Made by a program: the position numbers and the translations under genes | NCBI GenBank assembly: GCA_947247005.1 | Contig: OX365949.1 | Coordinates: 22,139,130-22,203,129 of the forward strand | Direction: 5' to 3' | Source of the DNA: Spisula solida | Taxonomy: Eukaryota; Mollusca; Bivalvia; Venerida; Mactridae | DNA length: 64,000 bases | Notes under the pieces: model-generated | Seen by the model: the letters and a program-made list of their open reading frames with translations, nothing else | Told to the model about the DNA's origin: nothing | Database searches by the model: none | Part shown: one piece after another, positions 12,916 to 24,452 of the stretch | Layout of the letters: every line of letters begins with the position of its first letter | Position numbering within the stretch: the first letter of the stretch is position 1

Positions 12916-14954
12916 AAGCTGCCCATGTTACATACGGCGATGCATTCAGAAATCTCCTCGGCGAGAACGGTTACAAAGGTGGCGCCACAGGTGTGCTGTT
13001 GGGCAATAGGTTGGGCTTTGCTCAAGGGTTTGGCCAAACCATCACTGGACACAGTGTGTACGCTGAATCTCTATTCCCAGTCTCCGGAATCTCTAAAGTT
13101 ATCACAGCAGTAACTGTATTGAAACTGATCGAAGAAGGGTCACTCAATGAAAAAGATCGAGTTTTCGGAAAGCGTGGAGTACTCGCTGAAATGACTCCGA
13201 AACCGGAAGAAGTACAAGACAGCAGAATTCTTGAAATCACAGTCGACGATTTGCTGCGTCATGCAGGAGGTTGGAACGCCGAAATTTCTCCCATCAACGA
13301 CCCAGTATTCAATGAATTTCTTGTAGATGGTAACCATCATCTTGTTAACATATCGAAGGAATTGAAGCTTAAGGCACCATTGAATCTGTATGACATCATC
13401 ACATACATGGCCAAGCAGAAGTTAGAATTCGCACCAGGTACACAATCTATAGTTTCAAACCTCGGGTATCTTATCCTTGGCCGAGTCATTGAAGGGGTGA
13501 CTGGTATGCCGTATGATGTTGTAGTAAAGGAGAAGCTGTTAAACAACTGTGGTATGTGGCATACCCGACTTGGGCCACATGTTGATGAGAGTAATCAAGT
13601 ATACAAGGGCAGAAATCCTAGAGAAATCAAAGCAGAGATGCGTGAAAAGCACGAAGTGATTGGTGAATATTATGCTTACGCTCAAACGTACTTAGTAGAC
13701 TCATGTCTGGGTTGGTTTTCCAATGTATATGATGTGATGCGTCTGGCACAGTGTATAGATGGAAGCGCTGATTACAAGATTCTAAACGACACCACACTTG
13801 AGCTGATGACAAAACGTGCTCGACTCGATAGATCCAATGAGGATAACTGGTATGGTACCGCATTCAAGGTTCATCGAGATGGTGCAGTATGGGTTGCTGA
13901 AGAGCCACATGCCCCTGATGTTGTGTTCCTCCATAGAAACCTGAAGCGTCATAAACCAGGTCATGTGTACATGGGTGACGAAAATGAACCAATGGCATGG
14001 ACTCTTTTATTAGAGGGCAAACCAACCATTGATGCGCCACTAAAACAATTGTCAAGAGCAATGGTTGAAAGTGAAACAAAATGGCCAACAACTAACTCGT
14101 TCGTTGACGATCTTCATGACAGACTTCTTAGCCTTGGAAGAACGACCAAGTTACTGAGACTTCAGATTGATGAACATAAAGCCAATGCATATCTGACAGC
14201 TCTGAAAAGAGCCGACTTCAACGTTATTTGGATCAATGCTTACACGACTCTCAGTAACACATACGTAACCGTAATTGCCGAGCAGGATCCAAAAGCTAGC
14301 AGAGAATGTATTGCTATCGCCGGTCTTAAGAGGCAGAAGTTAGTAGAGAAGAAATTAGAACTAGAAAAATATGGCTACAACATGACCTTCTTCCAGAACT
14401 ACAAGAGCTTCTCCCATCGCGGAGGTTTCGTATTCCTGGCTGTGTTCCACAAGGCAGCGTTTGGAAATGACAGTCATATCATGTATGGCATCCAGCACTT
14501 CGATCGTCCATACACCACCTTGCTGCAGCTTTACGAAGAAAAGGGATACAAACCATTGGTTCAATCCATAGCATTCAACAGAGATGACGAACTACTATCA
14601 TTCATTCTCGAAGCAGAATCCGAGGACGAAAAAGACCAGAAACCAATGTACTCATCAGAAGATAACATCAGCGAAAAACGTCTAGAAGACTTGGTAATTA
14701 AAAACGCCGTAGGACAAAAAAGATTGATATACTTAGATGCTTCGAATCACCGTGGTCGACCGAAATTTTCAGCTCTCTTTAAGAAGAAGAAAGGGAACTC
14801 GAACTGGCTGTTCAGTCTTGGACTTTCATCAGAAAAATTACTAGACACCGTCACAGAAAAACAACAAGAAGGTTACCTCCCTTCAATAATTGTTGGTTAT
14901 AGCCAGAAAAGGGGCGAGCTAATGTTCGCTACGTACATGGAGAAACCGAAGTAA
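12916..14954 (+). CDS. Beta-lactamase-fold protein with C-terminal tandem repeats, probable pseudoenzyme
   Basis: One long exon preceded by an intron end (tttgtctattttcag at 12901-12915). The upstream in-frame ATG at 12885 lies in that intron, so the true start is in an earlier exon. The first ~390 codons form a class C beta-lactamase/PBP-type domain: FPVSGISKVIT at the helix of the nucleophile, TVDDLLRHAGGW, then FAPGTQSIVSNLGYLILGR. The catalytic SxxK reads GISK (Ser to Gly), the YxN motif reads VSN (Tyr to Val), and no KTG/HxG box is evident near VWVAEEPHAP. The C-terminal ~290 residues hold about four repeats of 45-55 residues with a GY...P and F-x-A-x-F pattern, resembling the tandem repeats of polyglycine-hydrolase-type proteins. 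The stop is TAA. The frame is open throughout, so a structural or binding role is inferred. LACTB-like active hydrolases are relatives. Confidence 0.85.
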
Positions 14955-15584
14955 GGCTTAGTGCTGAATAGACAAATCAGATTTACAACATTAAGTGGTT
15001 TAACGAATACATTGTATAACACTAGTGTTAGTGAAGTTGACATTTCTTAGACAGGGACACGTGTGTGAGGATTTGTAAAACCATTTAAAGCAACGCAAAC
15101 TGACAAAAATGAAAATGGATGTAAAGTAATGACATAAATTTACTTTCGGTGCAGAGGTGCTGTAAGTGTAAGTCAGGTTATGTCATACCTAGACAAGTAA
15201 ACAAAATCTTAGACTCAAAGACGTTTAGATTCGACGTACATGTGTATAGACATAACTTTATACAACGAACGTGAAACAGCTATGTGAAGTTTGTATATGT
15301 GTTGCCTTAATTTCTGTGATGAAATTTTTATAGTGTATGTATATTGTATAATATTATGTATATTGATTTCGCATATTTTGCATTGTTATGTAGACTACTT
15401 TTTTCGAAGGTGTAACTACACATTAGTGTCTCTTGAGACACGTTCGTAACCTAACCATAATACCCCGGTACATGGCTGCTGTATTCTTCATGCTCATGAT
15501 GATGTTTCAGGACATCAATGATAGCATTCGTTGAATTTTTTGAATAGATTAGCGTTTTAAAACGTCACTGTTGGATACTCAAAA

Positions 15585-15590
15585 AATAAA
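15585..15590 (+). terminator. Candidate polyadenylation signal, proximal
   Basis: AATAAA 630 bases after the stop codon of the beta-lactamase-like gene, with a T-rich stretch about 20 bases downstream. It is one of two candidates. Confidence 0.4.
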
Positions 15591-16721
15591 TGGGTCAAAC
15601 AACGGAACTGTTTTATTCATGATCGTGAATCATCGGCCATCTCCGTTTTCTCCGGTAAATATACTATTGCAATACATGAAGGCCGAGGTGATTAGAATTT
15701 GAATTTATATAAAGAATGAAATTATTCACCGTCACTTAGCTTTTCGCAACAAGAATATAACTTTGAATATCAAGTTATTGTCATGACAATACACGAATTG
15801 CAAACATGTGGTTTATAAGACGATATGTAGGTGAGTTTTATTAAAAGGTGAAGTTAAGATGTAAATAGTCACTGTTAACGGATTTGTTGCCTTTAAGGCC
15901 ATATTCAATATACAAATGTATGTGCTGTTTAATGTTTATCATAATAATTATCATTTATATGTGTCATTACCTTTGTAATTGTTTTGTTTTGTCAATGTTT
16001 TTGGAACATAATTTACATACATGTATTTGTGTTTGTATATTTATATAAAACGTAATTGCATACTCGTCGTTTCTATGTGGACATTCTTTAGAATTTCTTA
16101 GTGTAAACAGGGTACGAACTTAAGACTTGGCGCGTTTGATTAAAATGTTGGTATCGAAATATTCGTGCATGAAGTACACCTACTTTTGGCATGGTACTGT
16201 AGTACGGACTGAATTACAGCTAGATTAGTCCAGTCGGTAGATCGTCGTAATAGTGTTAAGGGATCCTACCAGATGTGGCTCACATTTCCTCTATGCTGGT
16301 TTTAATTGTGATAGTGGTGTTGTCTGCACATGTGTTTGATAACCAACTATTAGATGACCAGGGATAAGTGTGTTACACACAGTGGGTAGATGGCAGTTCA
16401 GTATTTTCGAGAAGTGGGTTTAAATTCAACACCAGGCTCTGTCGATTACATAACTATCATTACTAATTTGTTTTCTCAAAAACAACGTCGAGTAATATTG
16501 CCCTGAACTAACCAGTCTCCCAAATAGGCAGCAATGTATCACGATCATTATATATGCATTACATTGAAATATTAAAGAATGCGTTGTTTATTTTTGGAAC
16601 TGGTTGTAGGTCTTATACAACGGGGTAGTAACACATTTATAGGTAGCATACATGTACCCATCTATGTTTTAGAGTTTTGTTTAAATATTTAAATGTATAT
16701 GAACATTTAACTAAATATGTA

Positions 16722-16727
16722 AATAAA
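16722..16727 (+). terminator. Candidate polyadenylation signal, distal
   Basis: AATAAA followed within 25 bases by a GU-rich element (CCGTTGTTTGAG). It would give a ~1.8-kb 3' UTR. Use is inferred. Confidence 0.35.
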
Positions 16728-16911
16728 GTACATTTCTGTTCACCGTTGTTTGAGCTTTATTTATATTCACCCCAGTTGAGTGGACGTGAGTTTCCAGAAA
16801 ATGTAACCGTCAGAACATGCGGCAGTTGTCTTTGAAATCTTTCGTAACGTCAATACGGCACCCGGCTTGTTTATTCGGGGTTTAAAGCTGTTTCTCATTA
16901 ATTTGTTCAGT

Positions 16912-17137
16912 TATGTACCGGAGGCCGATTCACCTAACCAGTTTCCATGGACTGTATATCCTAACCGGAACTAACTGATCCTTCCACAAGGAATCAGCAG
17001 CTTCTTCACATGTGGAGGAAAATCGACAATGGTGTCAAATTTTCATAAAATGTGACTTGTCGCAACCGGTAATCGAACCAGGATCGCCGAGTTACAATCA
17101 AGCGCATTAACCACTGACCATCGACTACGGCTCCATG
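16912..17137 (-). mobile_element. tRNA-derived SINE, family 2, copy 1
   Basis: On the minus strand a tRNA-like head (GTCAGTGGTTAATGCGC as A-box region, CTGGTTCGATTACCGG as B-box) is followed by a body that ends in the reverse complement of gattcacctaaccagtttcc. Copies of the same body and head occur at 33708-33949 and, degraded, at 37713-37930. Confidence 0.75.
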
Positions 17138-18010
17138 GCATCTATCACCGAAACAACGACATAGAAGTTAATTCTAGATTCACAAACAATCAGCAGGCCG
17201 GTTACAGGAATACTAAGATTGTACATGATTGTGTATTTATGCACTTTGTAATACCGTGATATAACCAGGATACACCTACCACATGCACACCCACCATTGG
17301 TCACCATGGAACAGCATCATTTAATATCAACGACCGGCTGATGGGCAGTTCAGCCAGTTCAAACAACATTATATCATTATGACTGTCGCGCGCATCCCTT
17401 GTCTTCTTGGGGGGGTCAAACTTTACAGCAATGGACATTAGATCATTGATGTATAAAACGGTGTGTCATCGGGTTTCTTTTATAACGTATAGTAATGGAG
17501 TACAATCAAAGTAGCTGTAGTTTCAAATAGCATAACAAATACTATGTACATGCAAGAGTCATGACTTCCAAACTGTCTTCGGGTTCTGCGAGTATTATTC
17601 TGTGTGTGTGATGCAACACAGCTACAGTGCAAGTAAGGATCTATATCTCTTTATTTTCAGAGAATTTGAGGTATTAAGAATATTCTCATTTCTAAGTTAC
17701 CTTACTATATTCTTTCACGTACTAAAGCTGTCCCATAAAATTTCGGTATATTGAGTATTAAGCAATAAAGAAGGCAGTAATTTCTTATCTTGTCAACCGA
17801 TCAGCCCAATCAGATCGCATCCGACAGGTGCACGTTTTATTGCAAGTGTATGCCGTATGATTAATTGTTGCTTTTGAAGTTGCGCATGAGTTAACCTATG
17901 TTTGGGTCCTTGTGTAAATTAAATTTGTGTGATTTAAAGTTATGTACGGCAAGCCACGCAAAGCACACCGGCACATCAGCAAGCTACGGAAGTATAATTA
18001 TCGGCAAGTC
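17138..18010. other. Intergenic, nothing recognised
   Basis: A G-run (GGGGGG) at about 17409 and ordinary AT-rich sequence. No gene seen. Confidence 0.5.
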
Positions 18011-18097
18011 GGAAGCACATCAGCAAGTTACGGAAACACACTGGCAAGTTACGGAAGCACACTAGTAAGCCACGGAAGCACACCGGTAGGATACGGA
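18011..18097 (+). repeat. 21-bp minisatellite, four units
   Basis: Four consecutive 21-bp units begin GGAARCACA and end in AGTTAC or variants. Because the period is a multiple of three, the open frame 17942-18175 translates it as heptads: GSTSASY, GNTLASY, GSTLVSH, GSTPVGY. A looser unit precedes it. No start context, splice partner or homologue is recognised, so coding is not claimed. Confidence 0.7.
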
Positions 18098-19344
18098 AAT
18101 CATAACAAGATCATATCAGGAACGTGGAAGCTCCTGGTCAAACAGAACATATGTTTAGGCAAAAACAAAGCGTAGAATTGTTCCAAAAACAGATTATTCT
18201 TGTAAAGAATTATGTTGGTGCTGAGCAACGTAAGGGAAATAATCCGATTTGGCTCTTAAGAGTATCGAATGAATTAACTCCACTCAATAAGTCGTCTGCT
18301 TCATATTCTACAACTTATACATGAACCACTCTCAATGCCATAAATCATTGATGGTATCCGTCGCCACAAGGGTATGCTCAGAGCAGCTAGAGAAGTCCGG
18401 TTGTCGTTTTTCTAAATTTTGTAGCACTGCAGATCTACCATTTTATGGTATTGTAACGAATTTGCGTTTATGCCCCTTGTATATACGGTCCATTCGTTAC
18501 TCCTTTCACCCAAAATTTCATTCAGTGCTCCTATCATGCCCACTCCTTGTATATATTGCTCCATTCTAGGAAGATGCAAATGAGCTACTGTTGTTTCATG
18601 TTAGGAGCACATGAGCTATTGTGGCCCCCTTTTAGGAGCACAGCTTGTTATATACTCACGTTTTGTCATCTTTTGTGAGATACGTATACTCGGTAGAAAT
18701 AAATAGTCACGTTTTGGGTTATTGTGTATTGTTCCTCGTTCTGTAAAATCATCATTGCGTTTCATTTCGTACAAAATGTACATGTAAGTACTAAGGCAAC
18801 TAAGATGCGAAAGCTCGGACATGTAAACGAACCAGACGCTACATGTAGCTACGATGTACCACTATATGATACGCATTGATTGAGGCGGTGTCATACATGA
18901 AAACTTGCTAAAATGTGTTTAAATCGAAGGTATAGATATTGATCTAGTAGAGAACTTAAATGAATAGCGAGCCGACAAGGTATAACAACAGGCCTACTCA
19001 AACTTAAGCTGCTTGTTCACAGTAATTTCAAATACATGTAATGTAAGTATAAAATAATTGAATTTGATTATTAGAAAATCGTTTCTCCAAATTTGGTACC
19101 AAAACAATGATCAATCCACCATAAAATGAATACAAAAGCAATGAACTTCGATGTATGGTTGCTGTGTGTCAAGCAATACGGACATGTGAACCGATATTCA
19201 TGTATGTGCGATTGTCAGCGTAGTACATTTATAGAATGCAATTCGAGGTTTATTTTTGAACTAAGGCATCATGATCAAGAAATTATAGACCATTATACAT
19301 TACAAAGAATGAGTGAATCTGATAATACAATAACACACCGGTAA
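18098..19344. other. Intergenic, nothing recognised
   Basis: Short open frames only (for example 18321-18569), with no family resemblance. Confidence 0.5.
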
Positions 19345-19676
19345 TGCACCAGTCTAAAGTATGCCCGCCCGGGGCGGCGGGGATACAGGGGGAATTAGAT
19401 AGACGAATATTCCCGACAGGCGGGAATTAGACGACCTTATTGACTCCGAATCCGGGGTATAGACTTTCGTCCGGGAATGTCGACACCGGAAAAGACGACA
19501 GTGTTATTTTTATTAAAGTACCCGAATGAAAAACTATGCCCCGCGGTGGGGATTTAGACAGTAGGCATTGTCTCCTGGGTGGGGATTTAGACATCTGACA
19601 AAAAATGAAAATATATAATTCCCCCCTGCCCCCCCCCCCCCCCCCCCCCGGTGCGGGCAAAATATTGACTGGTGCA
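19345..19676. mobile_element. Harbinger-like MITE, 332 bp, with poly-C core
   Basis: The ends are TGCACCAGTC and its inverted form GACTGGTGCA, extended by a GCCCGC block inside each end. The element is flanked by TAA on both sides (19342-19344 and 19677-19679), a 3-bp TWA-type target duplication as in PIF/Harbinger elements. The interior is GC-rich with two copies of GGGGATTTAGACA. Superfamily assignment rests on the duplication and TIR only. Confidence 0.75.
19629..19649. repeat. Poly-C tract, 21 C
   Basis: Twenty-one consecutive C, preceded by another C6. It is inside the MITE. The complementary G run could form quadruplexes, and its length is probably variable between individuals or assemblies. 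Confidence 0.9.
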
Positions 19677-20967
19677 TAACAAGGTATTCAACACTTTGGT
19701 GGGAACAGTGTTGTTTTGTTACACAATCGCGTGTAACGGCACACATACAGGTACGGTCTGGAAAAAAAATAGATAGGGGCCTATAAAAGTTTAAGTATGC
19801 ATACATCAATGCTTCCTTTGGTGTACTCAGACAAGATTGTGTTAGCATTACTGATGTAAGCACAATGTAAAACTTTGCGATACTTTCGGGTCCAGTGTGG
19901 TCTTATTGACGATCGAGGTTTTACCAAAGTCCCCTTGAATCCGTAGAACGACATGGTTTCAGGCGACCATGGTTTCGTGCCATTTTCGCTTATCACAAGA
20001 CAACATACATACGCAGGCCTACATGTATGTTTTCTATCGATCATTAACGTAAATTCATACAGTAAATTGGCATGTACAATTTAAAGATCTATAGATCTCT
20101 GGTTTAGTTAAAAGAGGAGCTGTTCTATAAATACAGAAATCATTGTAAAATCCCTGATTATAAACAACGCTAAAGATCTAAACACATTTTTAGATCTTAA
20201 CAGTATAATAAAAATACTATTTTTAAAACTTTGGCATCGCGATCAGCTTTAAGATGTACACAAACTTATAGTCAAACCATTTCGACGCAATCCATACAGG
20301 GATAGCAGTGGCTGGGCCGTCAGAATTTATAAGCAGCCACTTGTAGACAGCTTATCTGTCTACACAAACATTCAATTGAATTCTACTAAAGCATATTAAT
20401 AAGTATCACTATCGATGTTTTTTTAAATTAAGAGTTCTCTTTTTGCATTTTAGCAATGCTTACCGTTTCTCAGTGACACTTTGGGTTTTCAAAATAATCC
20501 AACACAGTCTTTCACGATTGAGTCTTTGACTGATCAATAAACAAAGACATTTACACCAATACTAGATCTACATGTATTATGTATACTCTCATAATCTATA
20601 CGCGTTTTCTCTCGTTAAAAATCAAATCAAAACATAAGTCACTCACTTGTAAACAAATGCACGTGCTAGCTCCTGTGGAAAAACCCACTCGGTCAAGTCA
20701 TAGTTATCGTTCGTTAGAAATTGAGGAGCAGTTATTGTAAAGCCGATTATTAAAAGAAATACAACCTCTTTTGCCGATATAAATCCAATTCTGCAGTATT
20801 ATATCTATATTTACAATTTCTTGTAATATTTCTTCAAACTTTCAAATCATATAACGAAAGTATTTTAAAAATTTGTATCAATATGTTGAAAGATTTTCAC
20901 GCTAGTCCCTGAGTTGCTCGAGAGCGGTTGTTTTGAGTGTTGAAATCAACTTGAGACCTCGATCACC
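19677..20967. other. Intergenic DNA upstream of GINS3
   Basis: No gene seen. The last ~100 bases before 20968 should hold the GINS3 5' UTR. No clear TATA box was found. Confidence 0.5.
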
Positions 20968-21067
20968 ATGGCATTAGATGCGTTGGAGGATTACTACGAC
21001 CTAGATGATATATTATCAACAAATGAAAAACTACCCTGCAAGATAGAGATGCCAATTTATCGCCTTG
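20968..21067 (+). CDS. GINS3: GINS3 exon 1
   Basis: 33 codons plus one base. Donor GTAATG at 21068. Encodes MALDALEDYY through MPIYRL, with a split Gly codon. Confidence 0.95.
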
Positions 21068-23636
21068 GTAATGATATTTCGAATTGTCACATATTTTCGC
21101 GACGTGCTAATGTTTATTTTTCTCTTGTCAGCTTTTATTCTGGTAATATGGCTACTTTTAGATTTCGTCCTGATTATGTTTTCAAAGAAATCATATACTA
21201 ACCTTCGTTTCAAATTAATAAAGCCGTGGACAGACTTGAATGACTCGCTTGCTTGTGCCAAAGGGATCTAGTCAAAACGTTACCCCAACAAAAACGTAAC
21301 CCTAAATTACAGTCAAAACGTAACACCAGTTAGGTGAAACCGTAATCCTTGTATTAGTCAAAACGTAATACTTGAAGTAAATCCTTCAAATGGTATTTGT
21401 GGTTATTGTGTTAATACTGTAAGTTTTTAAAAGGTGAATTTGTGGGAGTAAACTTACATCTACAGTTCACTCCTTGTCAATCTTCTACTTCCTATTACTG
21501 AGTTGGGTTCTTCATAGAACGTATGTATAGTCCAGAGAATTTGATACGACTCTCGAACTTCTATTAGCATAATTTCACAGCTGATTTATTGTCTATATTT
21601 ATATTCCCGGTTGAGTGTTTCCATAAGCCGATGATTAAGCGGGAAGTATCACGAAGGCGCTCGAGGTGTAATAGTATACTAATAGTAATACCAACACAAA
21701 TCTAAATGACCGATTTTGCACGATTTGCTCGCGGAAATTTATATATATTCAACACAAGAACCCTGTAATATATAATATTTATGCATTGATCGTGTCAAAA
21801 TCTCCGTGCTATAACTCAATGAAACTGAGCGTGGTGGTGGCGCACATTGTCTCACAAATATTAAAAAAGTTCATGAATGTCAATTAAAACTACGTACACA
21901 GTGTCATGTCTATGATGAAGTGTGGCTGCCTACAGGAGTGACCTGAAGGCATCCAAGGTTGGAGCAGCAACTTTGCTGTCTGGAAAGAAGGTTCAAGTCT
22001 CTCACCGTCCTTGGAAAGTAGGAGTTGGCAAGCACTTTGTCTGTAATGCGCTCCTGGTACAGTCTATGTTGCCCTCTGGTACGGGTATCACCTCTTCGGA
22101 TGTGGTCATCAGCTTTGATGTCGACAAGTTGGTTGTTGATCTTGTACATCATACACAGCCGACGATGTCTTAGACGCACTTCTAGAGGCTCCCAGTTTAG
22201 GTTGTCTATCATGTCAGTGACACATCCTGACAGTTTTCCGGAAGTCTGCAAGTTGGCAGTGAGTGAAGAAGATAAATTGAAGTCTGTGTGAAAAACGAAT
22301 TTTAGTGTTCATTTTCAATACCATTTTTAGTTACATATTTAAAACAAAAACATTTTTATTATTTATTTCAGGTTATTTAGATACAAGTTCTATACATGAT
22401 GATCTGTTGCCAGGATCAAAAATGGAACTTCCTAATTGGATGGCTCGTTCTTTATGTAGTAGAAAACGTCACATGGTCAGTGTGGAACTACCAAAACATT
22501 ACAGGTATGTGTCTATTTTGCACACAACAAAATGCATGTAGATTTGTTTCTAATAAACTTGATAAGAAAATTGTATGAATTCCATATTTTCATCTACTGT
22601 GTAACTTGTAATAAGCAACCACTCTAGGGAAGGCCTGAAATTGGTCGTTTAGTGGAATTGTCGTTTAGACATTGAGTGTAATTCACGAATTTCTGAATAT
22701 AAGTATACTAAAATAGCAATTTTTGCATAGTCTATAATGTGTCATTGAAACCATGTGTTTTTAATTATTTACAGGGAATCATACAGAGAAATACTGACTG
22801 CTGATGCTACTGTTGTAGACTTACACAAACTTGGACCATTTTACTTCAGTTTTGGAACTCATTTATTAAAATATGAACTGCCAGATGCTACTGATGTTGC
22901 CAAGAGTCTTGTAAAGGTATAGATGATTTGTATGATACATAATCAGAGCTTTCTCTAGCTTCGAAAAGTGAAGATTAAAAAAAATTCTTTACTTCAAGAG
23001 TCACCACACTTTTTCAAGAACATTTGTATTATAAGCATAGCAAATTCATTCTCAAAATTGAAGATTCGAAATAAATTTTTACTCTAATTTCAATGAGTCG
23101 CCACACTGTTTCTGTTTCGGGTGCCATTAGCACACATCCCTTATTACCTACACAATTTGTAATTAATTAACAATCACTGCATATTAAAGTTAATATTTCT
23201 GAGGACAAAAAGATAGGGAATTTTGAATTTCAAACATTTAGCATTTGTATGTTAGTGACATATTTTATCTCTTTGTACTAAGACTTTTAGTGTTCTTTGT
23301 AGGCTAAAATGTTAGGAAATTTTGTCAATTTGCCAATATTTCCATATCAATATTTAAACTTAACTTCTAACACAGTTTAATACTGTTCATTAATTTCAGG
23401 CATTTCAGACCAGATTCAGGAAAGTGATGGATTCCTCACAGAATGCATACAATGAAGACACGACAAAATTAACAGAAAAATTGGATGAATGTGAGAGACT
23501 ACTGTTTAAAGCCGGACAATTAGGTCTTAATGACTTTATGAGATGGGAGACTCGACAAACAGAAAAACTGACAACATCTGACATGGTGAAAAATCATCGG
23601 AAACGTAAACGTGCTACAATGGAGGACACAGGTTGA
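20968..23636 (+). CDS. GINS3: GINS complex subunit 3 (PSF3), four exons
   Basis: Coding exons are 20968-21067, 22372-22504, 22775-22916 and 23400-23636, together 612 nt (203 aa; human GINS3 is 216). All junctions are GT-AG and phases match (1, 2, 0). The start has a strong Kozak context (caccATGG). Family landmarks appear in order: YYDLDDILSTNEKLP with MPIYRLG (N-terminal B-domain), SKMELPNWMARSL, VSVELPKHYR, VVDLHKLGPFYFSFG and MDSSQNAYNEDT, then GLNDFMRWE. GINS3 is one of four subunits of the nuclear GINS complex, which joins CDC45 and MCM2-7 as the CMG helicase in DNA replication. The short Lys/Arg-rich tail ends MEDTG. An alternative fifth exon may exist at 24453. Intron 1 carries an antisense retroelement fragment. 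Confidence 0.97.
21268..21385 (+). repeat. Cluster of short direct repeats, GTCAAAACGTAA
   Basis: Within GINS3 intron 1, (A)GTCAAAACGT followed by AA or TA recurs three times exactly (about 21272, 21312 and 21357). Two degenerate versions lie between (ACAAAAACGTAAC and GTGAAACCGTAAT). Origin unknown. Confidence 0.6.
21921..22260 (-). pseudogene. Non-LTR reverse transcriptase C-terminal fragment in GINS3 intron 1
   Basis: Minus-strand translation shows the C-terminal landmarks of Jockey/CR1-type ORF2: DNLNWEPLEVRLRHRRL, MMYKINNQLVD, then YFPRTVRDLNLL. It lies antisense to GINS3, is 5'-truncated, and lacks the catalytic region. It is probably inert intronic debris. Confidence 0.85.
22372..22504 (+). 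CDS. GINS3: GINS3 exon 2
   Basis: Acceptor tttatttcag, donor GTATGT. Encodes GYLDTSS through VSVELPKHY with a split Arg codon. Confidence 0.96.
22775..22916 (+). CDS. GINS3: GINS3 exon 3
   Basis: Acceptor ttatttacag, donor GTATAG. Encodes RESYREILTADATVVDLHK onward to DVAKSLVK, ending in phase 0. Confidence 0.96.
23400..23636 (+). CDS. GINS3: GINS3 exon 4 with stop
   Basis: Acceptor ttaatttcag. Encodes AFQTRFRKVMDSSQNAYNED through the basic KRKR tail, stop TGA at 23634-23636. Confidence 0.96.
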   Translation, partial: AFQTRFRKVMDSSQNAYNEDTTKLTEKLDECERLLFKAGQLGLNDFMRWETRQTEKLTTSDMVKNHRKRKRATMEDTG

Positions 23637-23874
23637 TATTAGTGTGATAACTGAAGTTGGTGTATCTACATTGTTGACAGACTTATCCCACCTCGATTTA
23701 CCCTACCTATAGTGTTCTCCAATGTGTTTTTAAAGTAAGGCCAAAACAAGACCATACTGTAGTATAATCTGATAAACATACCTTCATGTACCCTATTCTT
23801 TTGCTCCTACACTAAACTTTGTATTGGTATTTCGCTGGTCACTGCACATTGTTGATTTTCCAGTGGATAAAGTC

Positions 23875-23880
23875 AATAAA
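23875..23880 (+). terminator. GINS3: GINS3 polyadenylation signal candidate
   Basis: AATAAA 239 bases after the stop. The next recognisable item, the MITE at 23910, begins 30 bases on, close to where cleavage would fall. Confidence 0.6.
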
Positions 23881-23909
23881 ATACAAAATTTAAAAAAAAC
23901 CTACCAATA

Positions 23910-24114
23910 GTCCAGTCAAGGTAAGAATCCAGTGACGCAGCGGTCGAGTCCAATATAACGGTGTAAAACCAATTATTAAGGCTTATACTGTACAAACAGC
24001 TATGATTTCAATGCTAAACTAACAAACTATATTTCTCTACCTGTTTAGACAATGGTTGTTATCTTTTGTGTACACATAAACTGCAACGTCACTGTCACAA
24101 TATCCTAACTGGAC
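23910..24114. mobile_element. MITE family A, copy 2
   Basis: 205 bp, homologous to 216-421 from end to end, with inverted termini GTCCAGT...ACTGGAC. It sits immediately after the GINS3 polyadenylation signal. Confidence 0.8.
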
Positions 24115-24452
24115 TGTACCTACCCTATTTTCTTTCAGCATTTTGCTAGAACCACAATATTAACTTGTTTTGGTCTTACACAACATATGCTACTTTTGTA
24201 TCAAAATTACATATTGTACATAAGGTATTATTGAAGGTGTTTTTATTTTCTCTATTTTTTACCAATTGAGTTCCACACATATTCTGTAAATCTGTGTAAA
24301 TATATTTTCATAGCATGTAAACGCATCAGGTAACCTTCTACCGCAAATTCATAAATCAGTGACAATAAAGTCTCATTACAGTAATTTGCAAATATGGCAT
24401 TCTTACCAGTGAAAACATTTTTCATTGAAATTGGTATATTTTGTCTTGTCAG

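Larger units (their letters stand above)
14955..16911. other. 3' UTR and intergenic DNA
   Basis: Non-coding, AT-rich. It contains the two candidate polyadenylation signals listed separately. A tRNA-like stretch near 16210-16280 was seen but is too weak to annotate. Confidence 0.5.

Noticed and set aside
16210..16430. Possible tRNA-derived SINE
   Set aside because: An A-box-like TAGTCCAGTCGGTAGATCG is present, but no B-box is found at the right distance and there is no second copy.
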